Below the pieces are notes generated by a model. It did not search any database and had not been told where the DNA came from. It saw only the letters and a program-made list of their open reading frames with translations. Positions 20,483 to 28,626 of a DNA stretch of 64,000 nucleotides are shown here, piece after piece. Numbering within the stretch: the stretch's first letter is position 1; each line of letters opens with the position of its first letter. The stretch lies in contig NZ_OZ253573.1 of the NCBI RefSeq assembly GCF_965262965.1, positions 2,418,001 to 2,482,000 of the forward strand. Direction: 5' to 3'. The position numbers were made by a program, and so were the translations under genes. The stretch is from Poriferisodalis sp965262965 (lineage in GTDB: Bacteria > Actinomycetota > Acidimicrobiia > Acidimicrobiales > Poriferisodalaceae).

Positions 20483-21679
20483 CTAGCGCGCCTCGCCAGT
20501 AGCGAGTCCGCATTGGGGGGCATCATCACGGCGGTAGCGGCGGGGGACGCGCAACGAGATCCCAGTGAGCACTTCGTACGGGCTGCGACCCGACCATCGG
20601 GCGAGATCGGTGACAGTGATCCGCTGATCGCCCTGACGGCCGACGAGGGTGACCCAGTCGCCGTTGTAGGCGCTGGAATCGGAGATGTTCACCATGGTCT
20701 GATCCATGCAGACATGCCCGACGACGGGGTGCGGCGCGCCATCGATGAGCACGCTGGCCCCCTGCCGTGTCGATCCAGCGCCGAGCGAGCGCGCGTAGCC
20801 GTCGGCGTAGCCCACCGGCAGTGTGATCACCCGGATCTGGTGATCCGCCGTCCAGGTGCTGCCGTAGCCGACCGAGGCTCCCTGGGGCACGACCTTGAAG
20901 TACACGACCTCGCTGTGCCACGACAGCACCGGCTCGGTGGGCAACTCCGCGGCGATCTCGGGCGTCGGGGCGATGCCGTACAACGCGATTCCGGGCCGCA
21001 CCCGGTCGAGGTGCGCTTCGGGCAAACGTGCGATCGCCGCAGACGCGGCCATGTGGCGCACGGGGGTCGGGAGCGAGCGGCGCTCGTAGAAGCTGACCGC
21101 CTCGCTGAAGCGCTCGAGCTGCCTGCGGGCATCGGTGAGATCCACCGCATCAGCGTTGGCGAAGTGGCTGAACACGCCCTCGACGCGCACGCAACGGCAG
21201 CCCAGCGACTCGGCGAGCAGCTGGTCGGCGTTGTAGTGGTGAATGCCGATGCGCTCCATGCCGGTGTCGATCTTGAGATGTGCCCGCGCGGTGGCGCCCG
21301 CAGCTGCCGCTGCTTCATCGATCTGTCGGAGTTTCTCGATCGACGGTGCCGTCAGGATCAGGTCATGCTCCACAAACAGGGGAATCTGCCGCTTGACGGC
21401 GCCTCCGAGCACGTGGATGTCAATGCTCACACCGGCTGCGCGCAGCGCAAGCGCTTCCTCGACATAGGCGACGGCCACGCAGGTGACGCCGGCCGCCTGC
21501 AGCGCCATTCCGATGGGGCCGATGCCGTGTCCGTAGGCGTTGGCCTTGACGACCGGCACCACTTCCGCGCCGCCGACGTGCCTTCGGATCGCCGCCAAGT
21601 TGCGATCGAGTGCAGCGAGGTCGATGTCGCACCAGGTCGGGCGCAGCTCTGCTGGGTCGGCCATCGTTTCGACGGTCAT
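20483..21679 (-). CDS. alr: Alanine racemase
   Basis: PLP-dependent interconversion of L- and D-alanine for peptidoglycan (398 residues). The Schiff-base Lys is in VVKANAYGHGIGP (near residue 44). The second catalytic residue, Tyr, is in GASVGYGSTWTA. VGHVCMDQTMVNIS closes the active site. The start overlaps the end of nnr by 4 bp (ATGA). Neighbours glmS, glmM and alr supply three early precursors of peptidoglycan from one chromosomal block. Confidence 0.96.
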   Translation of the reverse strand: MTVETMADPAELRPTWCDIDLAALDRNLAAIRRHVGGAEVVPVVKANAYGHGIGPIGMALQAAGVTCVAVAYVEEALALRAAGVSIDIHVLGGAVKRQIPLFVEHDLILTAPSIEKLRQIDEAAAAAGATARAHLKIDTGMERIGIHHYNADQLLAESLGCRCVRVEGVFSHFANADAVDLTDARRQLERFSEAVSFYERRSLPTPVRHMAASAAIARLPEAHLDRVRPGIALYGIAPTPEIAAELPTEPVLSWHSEVVYFKVVPQGASVGYGSTWTADHQIRVITLPVGYADGYARSLGAGSTRQGASVLIDGAPHPVVGHVCMDQTMVNISDSSAYNGDWVTLVGRQGDQRITVTDLARWSGRSPYEVLTGISLRVPRRYRRDDAPQCGLATGEAR

Positions 21680-23130
21680 GGTCGGCGCCGATCCGGTTGC
21701 GACCGTGCGAGCTCGATCCTGGCGGCTTCGAGCAGGCCGACCTGCGCCGCGGCCAGCAGCGGCACTGACGCAGCTGCGGGGCCAGCGGCCTCGCAGCTTG
21801 CAGTCCGACCGTGCCAGTGCGCGGCTGCAGCGACCAGCGACAAGAGCGTTTCCGGGTCGGCTGCGCCACCGGACAGCGACGCGGCAATGACGCCCGAGAG
21901 CACATCGCCCGACCCTGCTGTGGCCAGTCGAGCCGTTCCCGCTGTGACGGCGAGCACAGCTGCGGGTCTCGTGCTCGCGTCGGGTCGAACCGGGGACGCC
22001 ACGAGGGTCGTGGGACCCTTTGCCAACACGACAGCGCCAAGGTCGGCCGCGGCCTGGCGGACCGACCCGAAGCGATCCGCAGCCGGCGCGGCACCGGTGA
22101 GGCGCGCGAATTCGCCGTCGTGAGGAGTGAGCACGGTCGCTGCTGTGCGGGCACGCAGGCAGTCCGGGTGCTCAGCAACCGCAGCGAGCGCGTCTGCGTC
22201 GACGACCAACGGAACCGGGCAGCTCTCGATGAATGCAGCTATCTGCGCGGCGGACGTGGCATCGACACCGATTCCCGGACCGATCACAGCGGCGTCGAAC
22301 CGATCGATGCCGTCGAGAGCCGCGGCGGCCCATCGCCCCGGTCGCAGGTTGCGTGCGACCGTCTCGGTGGGGCGCGAAACGCTGGCCGCGGCCAGCCCCG
22401 GCGAGCTGATGACGACCATGCCCGCGCCGGCCTGCTGCGCGCCAGCGCACACGAGATGGCCGGCTCCGCGCATCTGCGGTGATCCCGCGATGACCCGAAC
22501 GGCGCGGCGCCACTTGTGCGTGGACGGCGGCAGGGTCGGCAACACGGCATCGGCATCAGCGTCGGTCATGAGCCACGCGGCTGCGCTGGTGGCGTCGAGG
22601 CCGATCGGAGCAACCTGCACCTCGCCGGCTGCGGTGGTGCCTGGAGGCAGAAGCAATCCCGGCTTGAGCGCACCGAACGTGACCGTGGCCGCGGCTGGCC
22701 AGCAGCCGTGATCTGCACCGGTGAGCGCGTCGATGCCGGACGGGATGTCGACCGCCAGCACGGGCACTTGGGGCGCTTGGTCGGCGCCCCACGGGCCGCG
22801 CAGTCCGGTGCCGTAGGCAGCATCGATCACCAGGTCCCACGGTGCGCAGGATCGGCCGTGCGCCGCGGCAACGAGCTCAAGTGCTCGCGGCGGCGCGGCG
22901 ACCACGCAGCGAACGCCCCAGCGCGCCAGCACCGAGGCTGCGACCCTGCCGTCGGCGCCGTTGTTGCCCTTGCCGGTGGCAACCAGCACACGGCGCCCGT
23001 AGGTGCCGCCCAGCATCCGGCGCGCCGCGATTGCCACTTCCGCTCCGGCGCGGGCCACCAGTACGTCGGTGGGGACGGGCGCGGCAGCGTCGATCGCCGA
23101 CATCTCCGTCGGTGTCACAATCGGGATCAC
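21676..23130 (-). CDS. nnr: Bifunctional NAD(P)H-hydrate epimerase / ADP-dependent NAD(P)H-hydrate dehydratase
   Basis: A two-domain repair enzyme for damaged NAD(P)HX (484 residues). The N-terminal YjeF_N epimerase domain has VATGKGNNGADGRVAA and a short DIPSGIDALTG segment. The C-terminal ribokinase-like dehydratase domain has LTPHDGEFARLTG, LAKGPTTLVASP and the anion-hole motif ATAGSGDVLSGVIA. The start is GTG 23130. It is usual length and sits in its usual place between acpS and alr. Confidence 0.94.
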   Translation of the reverse strand: MIPIVTPTEMSAIDAAAPVPTDVLVARAGAEVAIAARRMLGGTYGRRVLVATGKGNNGADGRVAASVLARWGVRCVVAAPPRALELVAAAHGRSCAPWDLVIDAAYGTGLRGPWGADQAPQVPVLAVDIPSGIDALTGADHGCWPAAATVTFGALKPGLLLPPGTTAAGEVQVAPIGLDATSAAAWLMTDADADAVLPTLPPSTHKWRRAVRVIAGSPQMRGAGHLVCAGAQQAGAGMVVISSPGLAAASVSRPTETVARNLRPGRWAAAALDGIDRFDAAVIGPGIGVDATSAAQIAAFIESCPVPLVVDADALAAVAEHPDCLRARTAATVLTPHDGEFARLTGAAPAADRFGSVRQAAADLGAVVLAKGPTTLVASPVRPDASTRPAAVLAVTAGTARLATAGSGDVLSGVIAASLSGGAADPETLLSLVAAAAHWHGRTASCEAAGPAAASVPLLAAAQVGLLEAARIELARSQPDRRRP

Positions 23131-23173
23131 GGCGTCACCGCGTACGGGTGCTCGAGGCCACGGTTGCGGCTAC

Positions 23174-23216
23174 GGCACTCGCAGCAGGGGCACTCGCAGC
23201 AGGGGCACTCGCAGCA
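23174..23216. repeat. 15-bp tandem repeat between acpS and nnr
   Basis: About 2.8 copies of GCACTCGCAGCAGGG in the 111-bp gap between the acpS stop and the nnr start. It lies outside both reading frames. Confidence 0.88.
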
Positions 23217-23241
23217 ATGACGCTCGCAGGCGATGTCGTGC

Positions 23242-23652
23242 TCATCGTGCCAGGACCATTGCCGCGGCCACGGCCGCAGTGTGGGTCAGCGAGACCTGCC
23301 AGCTGTGCAGGCCCGCCGCGGCGGCCCGTTCGGCGGCGAGGCCGCGCAACACCAGCTCGGGTCGTCCCGAGTCGTGACGTCTCACCTCGATGTCGCGGAA
23401 CTTGCACGCGCCCAGACCGATTCCCAGCACCTTCATCACTGCTTCCTTTGCAGCGAATCGGGCGGCGAGTCGGATGTCGGGATCGACGCTCCCATCGGCG
23501 TAGGCGAGCTCGGAGTCGGTGAACAGGCGTGTCCGCATGCCACGGCGACGTTTGAGGACGGCGGCGAAGCGGGGCACGTCGACGAGATCGATGCCAATCG
23601 CTGGTGCACCAATTCCGTTGCCGCTCGCGCCAGCACTCCCTGGCGCACTCAC
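23242..23652 (-). CDS. acpS: Holo-[acyl-carrier-protein] synthase
   Basis: Transfers 4'-phosphopantetheine from CoA to acyl carrier protein (136 residues). Signature residues are GIDLVDVPRFAAVLKRR (Mg-binding Asp) and the ARFAAKEAVMKVLG helix, with HSWQVSLTHTAAVAAAMVLA at the C-terminus. I start at GTG 23652, five bases after the glmS stop and preceded by GGAG; the open frame up to 23706 lies inside glmS. Co-transcribed with glmS and nnr. Confidence 0.93.
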   Translation of the reverse strand: MSAPGSAGASGNGIGAPAIGIDLVDVPRFAAVLKRRRGMRTRLFTDSELAYADGSVDPDIRLAARFAAKEAVMKVLGIGLGACKFRDIEVRRHDSGRPELVLRGLAAERAAAAGLHSWQVSLTHTAAVAAAMVLAR

Positions 23653-23656
23653 TGGG

Positions 23657-26600
23657 TCATTCTCCGTCCGCGCCGGCAGCACCCAACCAGTGCTCAGCCA
23701 GCACATACACGGGCCGCGTCAGCAGGTCGAACACGTCGACCGTGCCGAGCAGGTCGTCCCGGAACCAGGGCAGCGACTCGGTCACTGCGTCGGCCAGCGC
23801 CCCGTACCGCCCGCGGTAGCCCATCAGCACCGCCCGCATCGCCGGCGTCGGCAGCCGGGCCGCGAACTGGCAGTGCAACAAAGTGAGCCCGGTCGCGGAC
23901 CCATCTTTCGTCTCGGGTATGTGGAGCACGCTGCGGCCGTCGCTGCCGCGGGCCACAGTGACTTCGCGTTCATACGCGGCGCGGTGCTTGCTGCCGCGCA
24001 GCTGCGGGTTGGACGCGGTGCGCGACTCGATGCCCAGCGCGGTCCCGCCCCGGTCGGTCAGCCAGATGGTGGCCTCGGGACTGCTCGCCGACGCCACCTC
24101 GCCTTCGATGCGGTAGCGCGACCAGCCGGTGACCTCCACCACAGCGGGGTCGAGCGCGGCGAGCGTGCGCAGTGCGGCGTAGGACAGCCGATCTCGTGGA
24201 GCGCCGGCACCGATCGCGGCAGCGACCAGCATCGAGCCCATGAGCGTCTCGTCCGCCCGCGAGATGCCCACGGTGACCGTCTTGGCTTGGTGCTTGACCG
24301 TGTCGACAGGGCGGGTGAGCTCATCGATCGCAATGTTCAACGCGGCGGTGAGGTCCTCGATGAGGACCGAGGGTCGGCCCACCTTTCCCATATCGATCTG
24401 GTACGTGTCGAGCGGCGCGACGCCGGTTGCGTAGCGCAGCACCGAGCCCAGTCGGGTCGCAGAGCCGGCACGCAGATGGCCGTCGTAGCGCCCCGCCCGC
24501 AGGCCGTCGCCGAATCGGTTTGCAGCCGGAGCCAATCGCTCGGCCAACACGCTGAGCACGTCTATCGACCCAGAGGTGACACCAGCTGGACCCTCGCGGC
24601 GTTCGGCCGCGAGCAATGCTTCGTCGCGGCTCCGGACCGCGAGCAATGTCTCGTCGCGGCTCCGGACCGCGAGCAATGCTTCGTCGCGGCTCCGGACCGC
24701 GAGCAGTGCTTCGGTTGCTGCACGCATCTCGCGAAGCGGCCCCGCAAGCGCATCGATCGCCAGCGCCGCCTCGTAGCAGAACAGGTGGCCAGCAGCCGTC
24801 GCCAGCACGAAGTCCAGCGCGGGGTGCACTGCGGGCACTTCCAACAGCTCCGCGGCGGCGTCGAAGCGGCCCGTCCCCGCCGAGGCGACCACGATCGGCG
24901 TCGCCCGATGCGCCCGATAGATCGCGATTTCCTTGGCTGCGTCAGTTGCGACCGAACCGCTGAGGCCTGTCGCGCACACCCACACCAGCGGTTCGCACGA
25001 CAAGTCGATGTGCTTCTTGTCCTCAGTCGCGTCCTCGGCGACGGCGTGATAGCAGAGCTCGGAAAGCTTGATGCGGACCTCACGCGACGCGATGCGGTTG
25101 GGCCCGTTGCCAACCACTGCCCAATGACGGTGCGCGCCGACGTGGCGGCGGGCGATACGAGCAATCTCGTCGTGCGCAGCCAACACGCTTGCGAGCGCTG
25201 CCGGAAGCTCGTTGAGTGCGCCGAGCAAGTCGCTCACAGCACGCGCAGTGCGCGGATCATCAGGACGCAGCTCCGCAGCGATAGCGGATGCCAGCAGCGC
25301 CGAGGCCGCGATCTGCGCGTAGAACGCCTTGGTGGATGCAACCGACATCTCCACGTCGCGCCCGCCAGATGTGTAGAGCACGCCGTCGGCACGGTCAGTG
25401 AGATCGCTGCCTCGTCGATTGACGATGGCGACCACTGCCGCGCCGCGCGCACGCGCGAGATCGACCGTGCGGTTCGTGTCAGTGGTGGTGCCGGACTGGC
25501 TGACTGCGACAACGAGCGTGTCGGACATGTCGGGGCGCAAGCCGAAGCCGCTGAATTCGGTCGCGAGCGTCGCCGATGCATCGAGGCCGCGAAGCAACGG
25601 TGACGGCTCCAGAAGGGTCCCGAAGAAATGCGGCAATGCGTCGGTGGCGGCGGCAGCCGTGCCCTGGCCGATGGCGACGACGCGCCTGATCGACCCGTCG
25701 CGCAGGCGTGTCCGCACGCCGGTCGGCAGCACCTCGGCACCGAGCCGCGCCGCCAGTACGGTCCCGGTTGCGGTCATGCGGCCACGCAATGTGGCTGTCT
25801 CAATGCGGCCACGCAATGTGGCCCGAAGCGAGTCGGGCGCTTCGCGGATCTCCTTCAGCAGGAAGTGCGGGCTGTCGCCCCGGTCGATGTCCCGGGTGGT
25901 GATCTCGGCAGTGACAACGTCATCGTGTCGCAGCGGCAGTTCGGAACCGTCGTAGGAGAATCGCTGCAGGGCCACAAGCGGCCCTGCGCCCGGGCCGTCA
26001 TCGGCGACAGACGGTGCGCTCACCAGCATGACCTGGCCGCGGCTGCCGACGGGGTTCGCCGGGTTGGACGGTGTCTCACCGTCGAGGCGCACGAATCGGC
26101 GGCATTCCTCGACGAGTCCGTAGGGCTCGCTGGCAACGACGTAGGCGTGGTCGGTGGCGCCGACGTACAGGGCTTGCCCGCTGCCACGCAGCGCGAGTGC
26201 GACCGATCCCGGCAGGTCCGAGGCATGCGCTGCAATGGCGACGGAGCCGTCGAAGGTGCTCACGGTGTCGACGAACGCCAGCCGGAGTCGCTCGGCAGTC
26301 GTGGCGTTCGAATCGGCCCTCTTCGAAGCAGCGAGAGCCTGCCGCAGCATGGTGGGGATGACTTTGGCGTCAGTGGTGATCTCCGGCGCGATCGACAGAC
26401 GGCGCTGTGCCAGCAGGTCGGCGTAGTTGTCGACATCGCCATTCAGCACAGCGGCAACGTGCGCGCCGTCGCGAGGCGACGCAGCAACATCCGCGCCGTC
26501 GCGAGGCGACGCAGCAACATCCGCGCCGTCGCGAGGCGACGCAGCAACATCCGCGCCGTCGCGAGGCGACGCAGCAACATCCGCGCCGTCGCGAGGCGAC

Positions 26601-27511
26601 GGCCATGCGTCGAGGGGGTGAGTGTTCGGCTCGGAGACGATCCCGATACTGGCCCAGCGAGTGTGGCTCAGCACGATGGTCTCTGCTTCGTCGTACGACA
26701 GCGCCCAGCGCAGCAGGCTGTCGTCGCGGATCGCCGCCCGCAGCGCAGCCGTGTTGTCGCCCAGTTCGCCGATCTCTGCGGCCGTCTTGTAGACGAAGGC
26801 GAGCCCGTTGTCAGTAGCGCGCACCGCGCCCGACCCGAACAACGGGTCAGCGAGCCGCTGGCTGAGGCTGTCCCCATCATTGATGGCGGTGTCGAGGTCC
26901 GCTCCCCGCACGAACACCTGCAGGCCGGCCGAGTCACGTCCGCGCACTTCGAGCCGATCCAGCGCTGACAGCGCGACCTGGATCGACCACAGTCCGCCCA
27001 CTGCAGTCGGTGGCGGCGTGCCTCCCCAGAGCCCGATGATCTCGCGGGCCATGCGCAGCCGGTCGCGCCGAAGCGCGAAGGTGTGGTCGGCCAGCTCCCC
27101 GAGCGCGGCATTGATGCGCTCGACCCGAGCGCCGGCAGCATCGAGCGGGCTGTCGGGCTCATTCGAACGGGTCACCGAGACGTCGCTCGAATCGACTGCA
27201 CTGTCGAGGTCAACAATGTGTGCGGCCAACGTCGCCAGCACAGCGTCGATCTCCAGCACGCACTTGGCGTCCTCGACAAGCAGGCGAACTCCCGGCAGCG
27301 ACCGCAGCGCATCATCGGCCACTCGCAACAGCGCCGCTGCCGCTTCTAGATCGAGTGCAAGATCGCGCTCGCCGCCATCAGCGGTCGTGACGTCCGGGCC
27401 CGCCGCGACGCCAAGCAGCGCCGTGGCGTCGCGCAGCAGCGGTAAAACAGCCGCGGCTTCCAGAGCCAGCCGGTCGTCCCGGCGCCCGAGGACCGCCACA
27501 ATCCCGCACAC
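23657..27511 (-). CDS. glmS: Glutamine--fructose-6-phosphate aminotransferase, greatly enlarged
   Basis: Makes glucosamine-6-phosphate from fructose-6-phosphate and glutamine. At 1284 residues it is about twice the usual ~610. I start at GTG 27511, because Cys then falls at position 2 (CGIVAVLG), the class II amidotransferase nucleophile after Met removal. About 170 extra residues precede RGRDSAGLQVF (near 190). TRWASIG (near 284) replaces the usual TRWATHG, so a conserved His is missing. NGDVDNY (near 357) follows a fivefold decapeptide repeat. Two SIS domains follow: the first has VAVSQSGTTTDTNRT and EMSVASTKAFYAQ, the second REVRIKLSELCYHAVAED. About 310 C-terminal residues match nothing I recognise. 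Its position beside acpS and near glmM supports the role. Confidence 0.88.
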   Translation of the reverse strand: MCGIVAVLGRRDDRLALEAAAVLPLLRDATALLGVAAGPDVTTADGGERDLALDLEAAAALLRVADDALRSLPGVRLLVEDAKCVLEIDAVLATLAAHIVDLDSAVDSSDVSVTRSNEPDSPLDAAGARVERINAALGELADHTFALRRDRLRMAREIIGLWGGTPPPTAVGGLWSIQVALSALDRLEVRGRDSAGLQVFVRGADLDTAINDGDSLSQRLADPLFGSGAVRATDNGLAFVYKTAAEIGELGDNTAALRAAIRDDSLLRWALSYDEAETIVLSHTRWASIGIVSEPNTHPLDAWPSPRDGADVAASPRDGADVAASPRDGADVAASPRDGADVAASPRDGAHVAAVLNGDVDNYADLLAQRRLSIAPEITTDAKVIPTMLRQALAASKRADSNATTAERLRLAFVDTVSTFDGSVAIAAHASDLPGSVALALRGSGQALYVGATDHAYVVASEPYGLVEECRRFVRLDGETPSNPANPVGSRGQVMLVSAPSVADDGPGAGPLVALQRFSYDGSELPLRHDDVVTAEITTRDIDRGDSPHFLLKEIREAPDSLRATLRGRIETATLRGRMTATGTVLAARLGAEVLPTGVRTRLRDGSIRRVVAIGQGTAAAATDALPHFFGTLLEPSPLLRGLDASATLATEFSGFGLRPDMSDTLVVAVSQSGTTTDTNRTVDLARARGAAVVAIVNRRGSDLTDRADGVLYTSGGRDVEMSVASTKAFYAQIAASALLASAIAAELRPDDPRTARAVSDLLGALNELPAALASVLAAHDEIARIARRHVGAHRHWAVVGNGPNRIASREVRIKLSELCYHAVAEDATEDKKHIDLSCEPLVWVCATGLSGSVATDAAKEIAIYRAHRATPIVVASAGTGRFDAAAELLEVPAVHPALDFVLATAAGHLFCYEAALAIDALAGPLREMRAATEALLAVRSRDEALLAVRSRDETLLAVRSRDEALLAAERREGPAGVTSGSIDVLSVLAERLAPAANRFGDGLRAGRYDGHLRAGSATRLGSVLRYATGVAPLDTYQIDMGKVGRPSVLIEDLTAALNIAIDELTRPVDTVKHQAKTVTVGISRADETLMGSMLVAAAIGAGAPRDRLSYAALRTLAALDPAVVEVTGWSRYRIEGEVASASSPEATIWLTDRGGTALGIESRTASNPQLRGSKHRAAYEREVTVARGSDGRSVLHIPETKDGSATGLTLLHCQFAARLPTPAMRAVLMGYRGRYGALADAVTESLPWFRDDLLGTVDVFDLLTRPVYVLAEHWLGAAGADGE
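24608..24712. repeat. 30-bp tandem repeat in glmS (about 3.5 copies)
   Basis: Tandem 30-bp units (copies begin at 24611, 24641, 24671 and 24701) encode the decapeptide EALLAVRSRD three to four times, at about residues 934-968. It lies between the second SIS domain and the C-terminal extension. Single-base differences between copies suggest some age. Confidence 0.95.
25776..25822. repeat. 27-bp period direct repeat in glmS
   Basis: Two perfect 20-bp copies with a 27-bp period encode ATLRGR twice, just before the first SIS domain (residues ~563-578). The segment corresponds to the conserved L-x-x-T-L-x-G-R linker of GlmS, duplicated. Confidence 0.9.
26462..26600. repeat. 30-bp tandem repeat in glmS (about 4.6 copies)
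   Basis: Nearly perfect 30-bp units encode SPRDGADVAA five times within the amidotransferase domain, between NTHPLDAW and the VLNGDVDNY motif. This corresponds to a surface loop near the glutamine site. The copies are almost identical, indicating recent expansion. Confidence 0.96.
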
Positions 27512-27626
27512 AACAGCGAGGGTACCGAGCACCCGTACGCCCTCCAGCCAGACGCACGGCCGCCGGCTGTGGGGGGAGGACGTGCGTGATTAGATAGATG
27601 GCAACAACTCACAGGGGGGTTTCGCC

Positions 27627-28550
27627 ATGGCCATTACGGGCGTCATGCGAGCTGGGTACGTGCAGGTTCGTGTCACGGACATGGACGCCAGCATCGTTCA
27701 CTACCGAGATCGAATCGGCTTGTCCGTGGTGCACACCGGTGAGGACGGTCGTGTCTATCTCAAGGCATACGACGAGTTCGACCATCACAGTGTGATCTTG
27801 CGGCCCGCCGACGAACCCGGCATGGACTTCATGGGCTTCAAGGTGCGCAACGCCGACGACCTGACTGAGCTCACCGACAAGCTCTATGCCCACGGCGTGG
27901 CGATTGACCACCTCGAGCCGGGTTCGCAGCCGACGCTCGGTCGGGTCGTCAGCTTCACGATCCCGGCGGGGCACACCATCCACCTCTATTCGGAGATGGC
28001 GATCGCCGACAAGGCGCCGCCGACGCACAACCCTGACGTGTGGGACGAAGAGCCACGGGGCATGCGGGCCACCCGAATGGACCACTGCCTGCTGTACGGG
28101 CCGAACATCGCCGAGACCGTGGAACTGTTCACCGAGGTGCTGGGCTTCGAGCTCGCCGAGGTGGTGGTCGCACCGGACGGCTCCTACATCGCGCCGTTCC
28201 TCACGTGCGCCAGCAAGGCCCACGACGTGGCCTTCGTTCACCACGACGATCTGGGCATCTTCCACCATGTGTCGTTCTCTTTGGAAAGCTGGAACGACGT
28301 TGCCCACGCTGGCGACGTCATGAGCCGGTTCGACATCGCGGTGGACATCGGCCCGACCCGCCACGGCATCACCCGCGGCCAGACAATCTACTTCTGGGAT
28401 CCGTCGGGCAACCGCAATGAGGTGTTCTCGGGCGGTTACATCTACTTCCCGGACAACCCGCAGCGGACCTGGGATGCCGCGCAGCTCGCCAAGGGCGTGT
28501 TCTACGTCGACCGTCGGCTCAACGAGGCGTTCCTGAACGTCTACACCTGA
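27627..28550 (+). CDS. xylE: Catechol 2,3-dioxygenase (XylE-like extradiol dioxygenase)
   Basis: A 307-residue two-module VOC-fold ring-cleavage dioxygenase, the same length as classical XylE. It aligns by eye with it from GVMRAGYVQVRVTDMDASIV through EPGMDFMGFKV to IGPTRHGITRGQTIYFWDPS. The three Fe(II) ligands are present: His in RMDHCLLYG, His in FHHVSFSLE, Glu in NRNEVFSGG. It therefore should cleave a catechol to a semialdehyde. No other meta-cleavage gene is nearby; it sits alone between glmS and glmM in the opposite orientation, so the natural substrate is uncertain. A GGGGGG ribosome site precedes the ATG. Confidence 0.9.
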   Translation: MAITGVMRAGYVQVRVTDMDASIVHYRDRIGLSVVHTGEDGRVYLKAYDEFDHHSVILRPADEPGMDFMGFKVRNADDLTELTDKLYAHGVAIDHLEPGSQPTLGRVVSFTIPAGHTIHLYSEMAIADKAPPTHNPDVWDEEPRGMRATRMDHCLLYGPNIAETVELFTEVLGFELAEVVVAPDGSYIAPFLTCASKAHDVAFVHHDDLGIFHHVSFSLESWNDVAHAGDVMSRFDIAVDIGPTRHGITRGQTIYFWDPSGNRNEVFSGGYIYFPDNPQRTWDAAQLAKGVFYVDRRLNEAFLNVYT

Positions 28551-28555
28551 TCCAG

Positions 28556-28571
28556 CGCGGCGCCCGCCGCG
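28556..28571. terminator. Hairpin between convergent dioxygenase and glmM genes
   Basis: CGCGGCG, two bases, CGCCGCG forms a seven-pair stem 5 bp after the dioxygenase stop codon. It could terminate transcription from either side. No T-run. Confidence 0.5.
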
Positions 28572-28626
28572 TCACCGACAATCGAGCGGCGAACGTCGCA
28601 CCAGCGAGAACCGGTCGGCCATCAGG

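Noticed and set aside
19946..22123. Long plus-strand open frame (725 codons) opposite tsaE, alr and nnr
   Set aside because: Antisense shadow of three certain genes, with unnatural composition and no domains.
23519..25603. Long plus-strand open frame (694 codons) opposite glmS
   Set aside because: Antisense shadow; it contains the reverse of the glmS repeat as a degenerate REQC-type run and has no recognisable domain.
26462..26600. CRISPR-like array of 30-bp repeats
   Set aside because: No spacers, lies inside the glmS reading frame and encodes a decapeptide repeat in frame.
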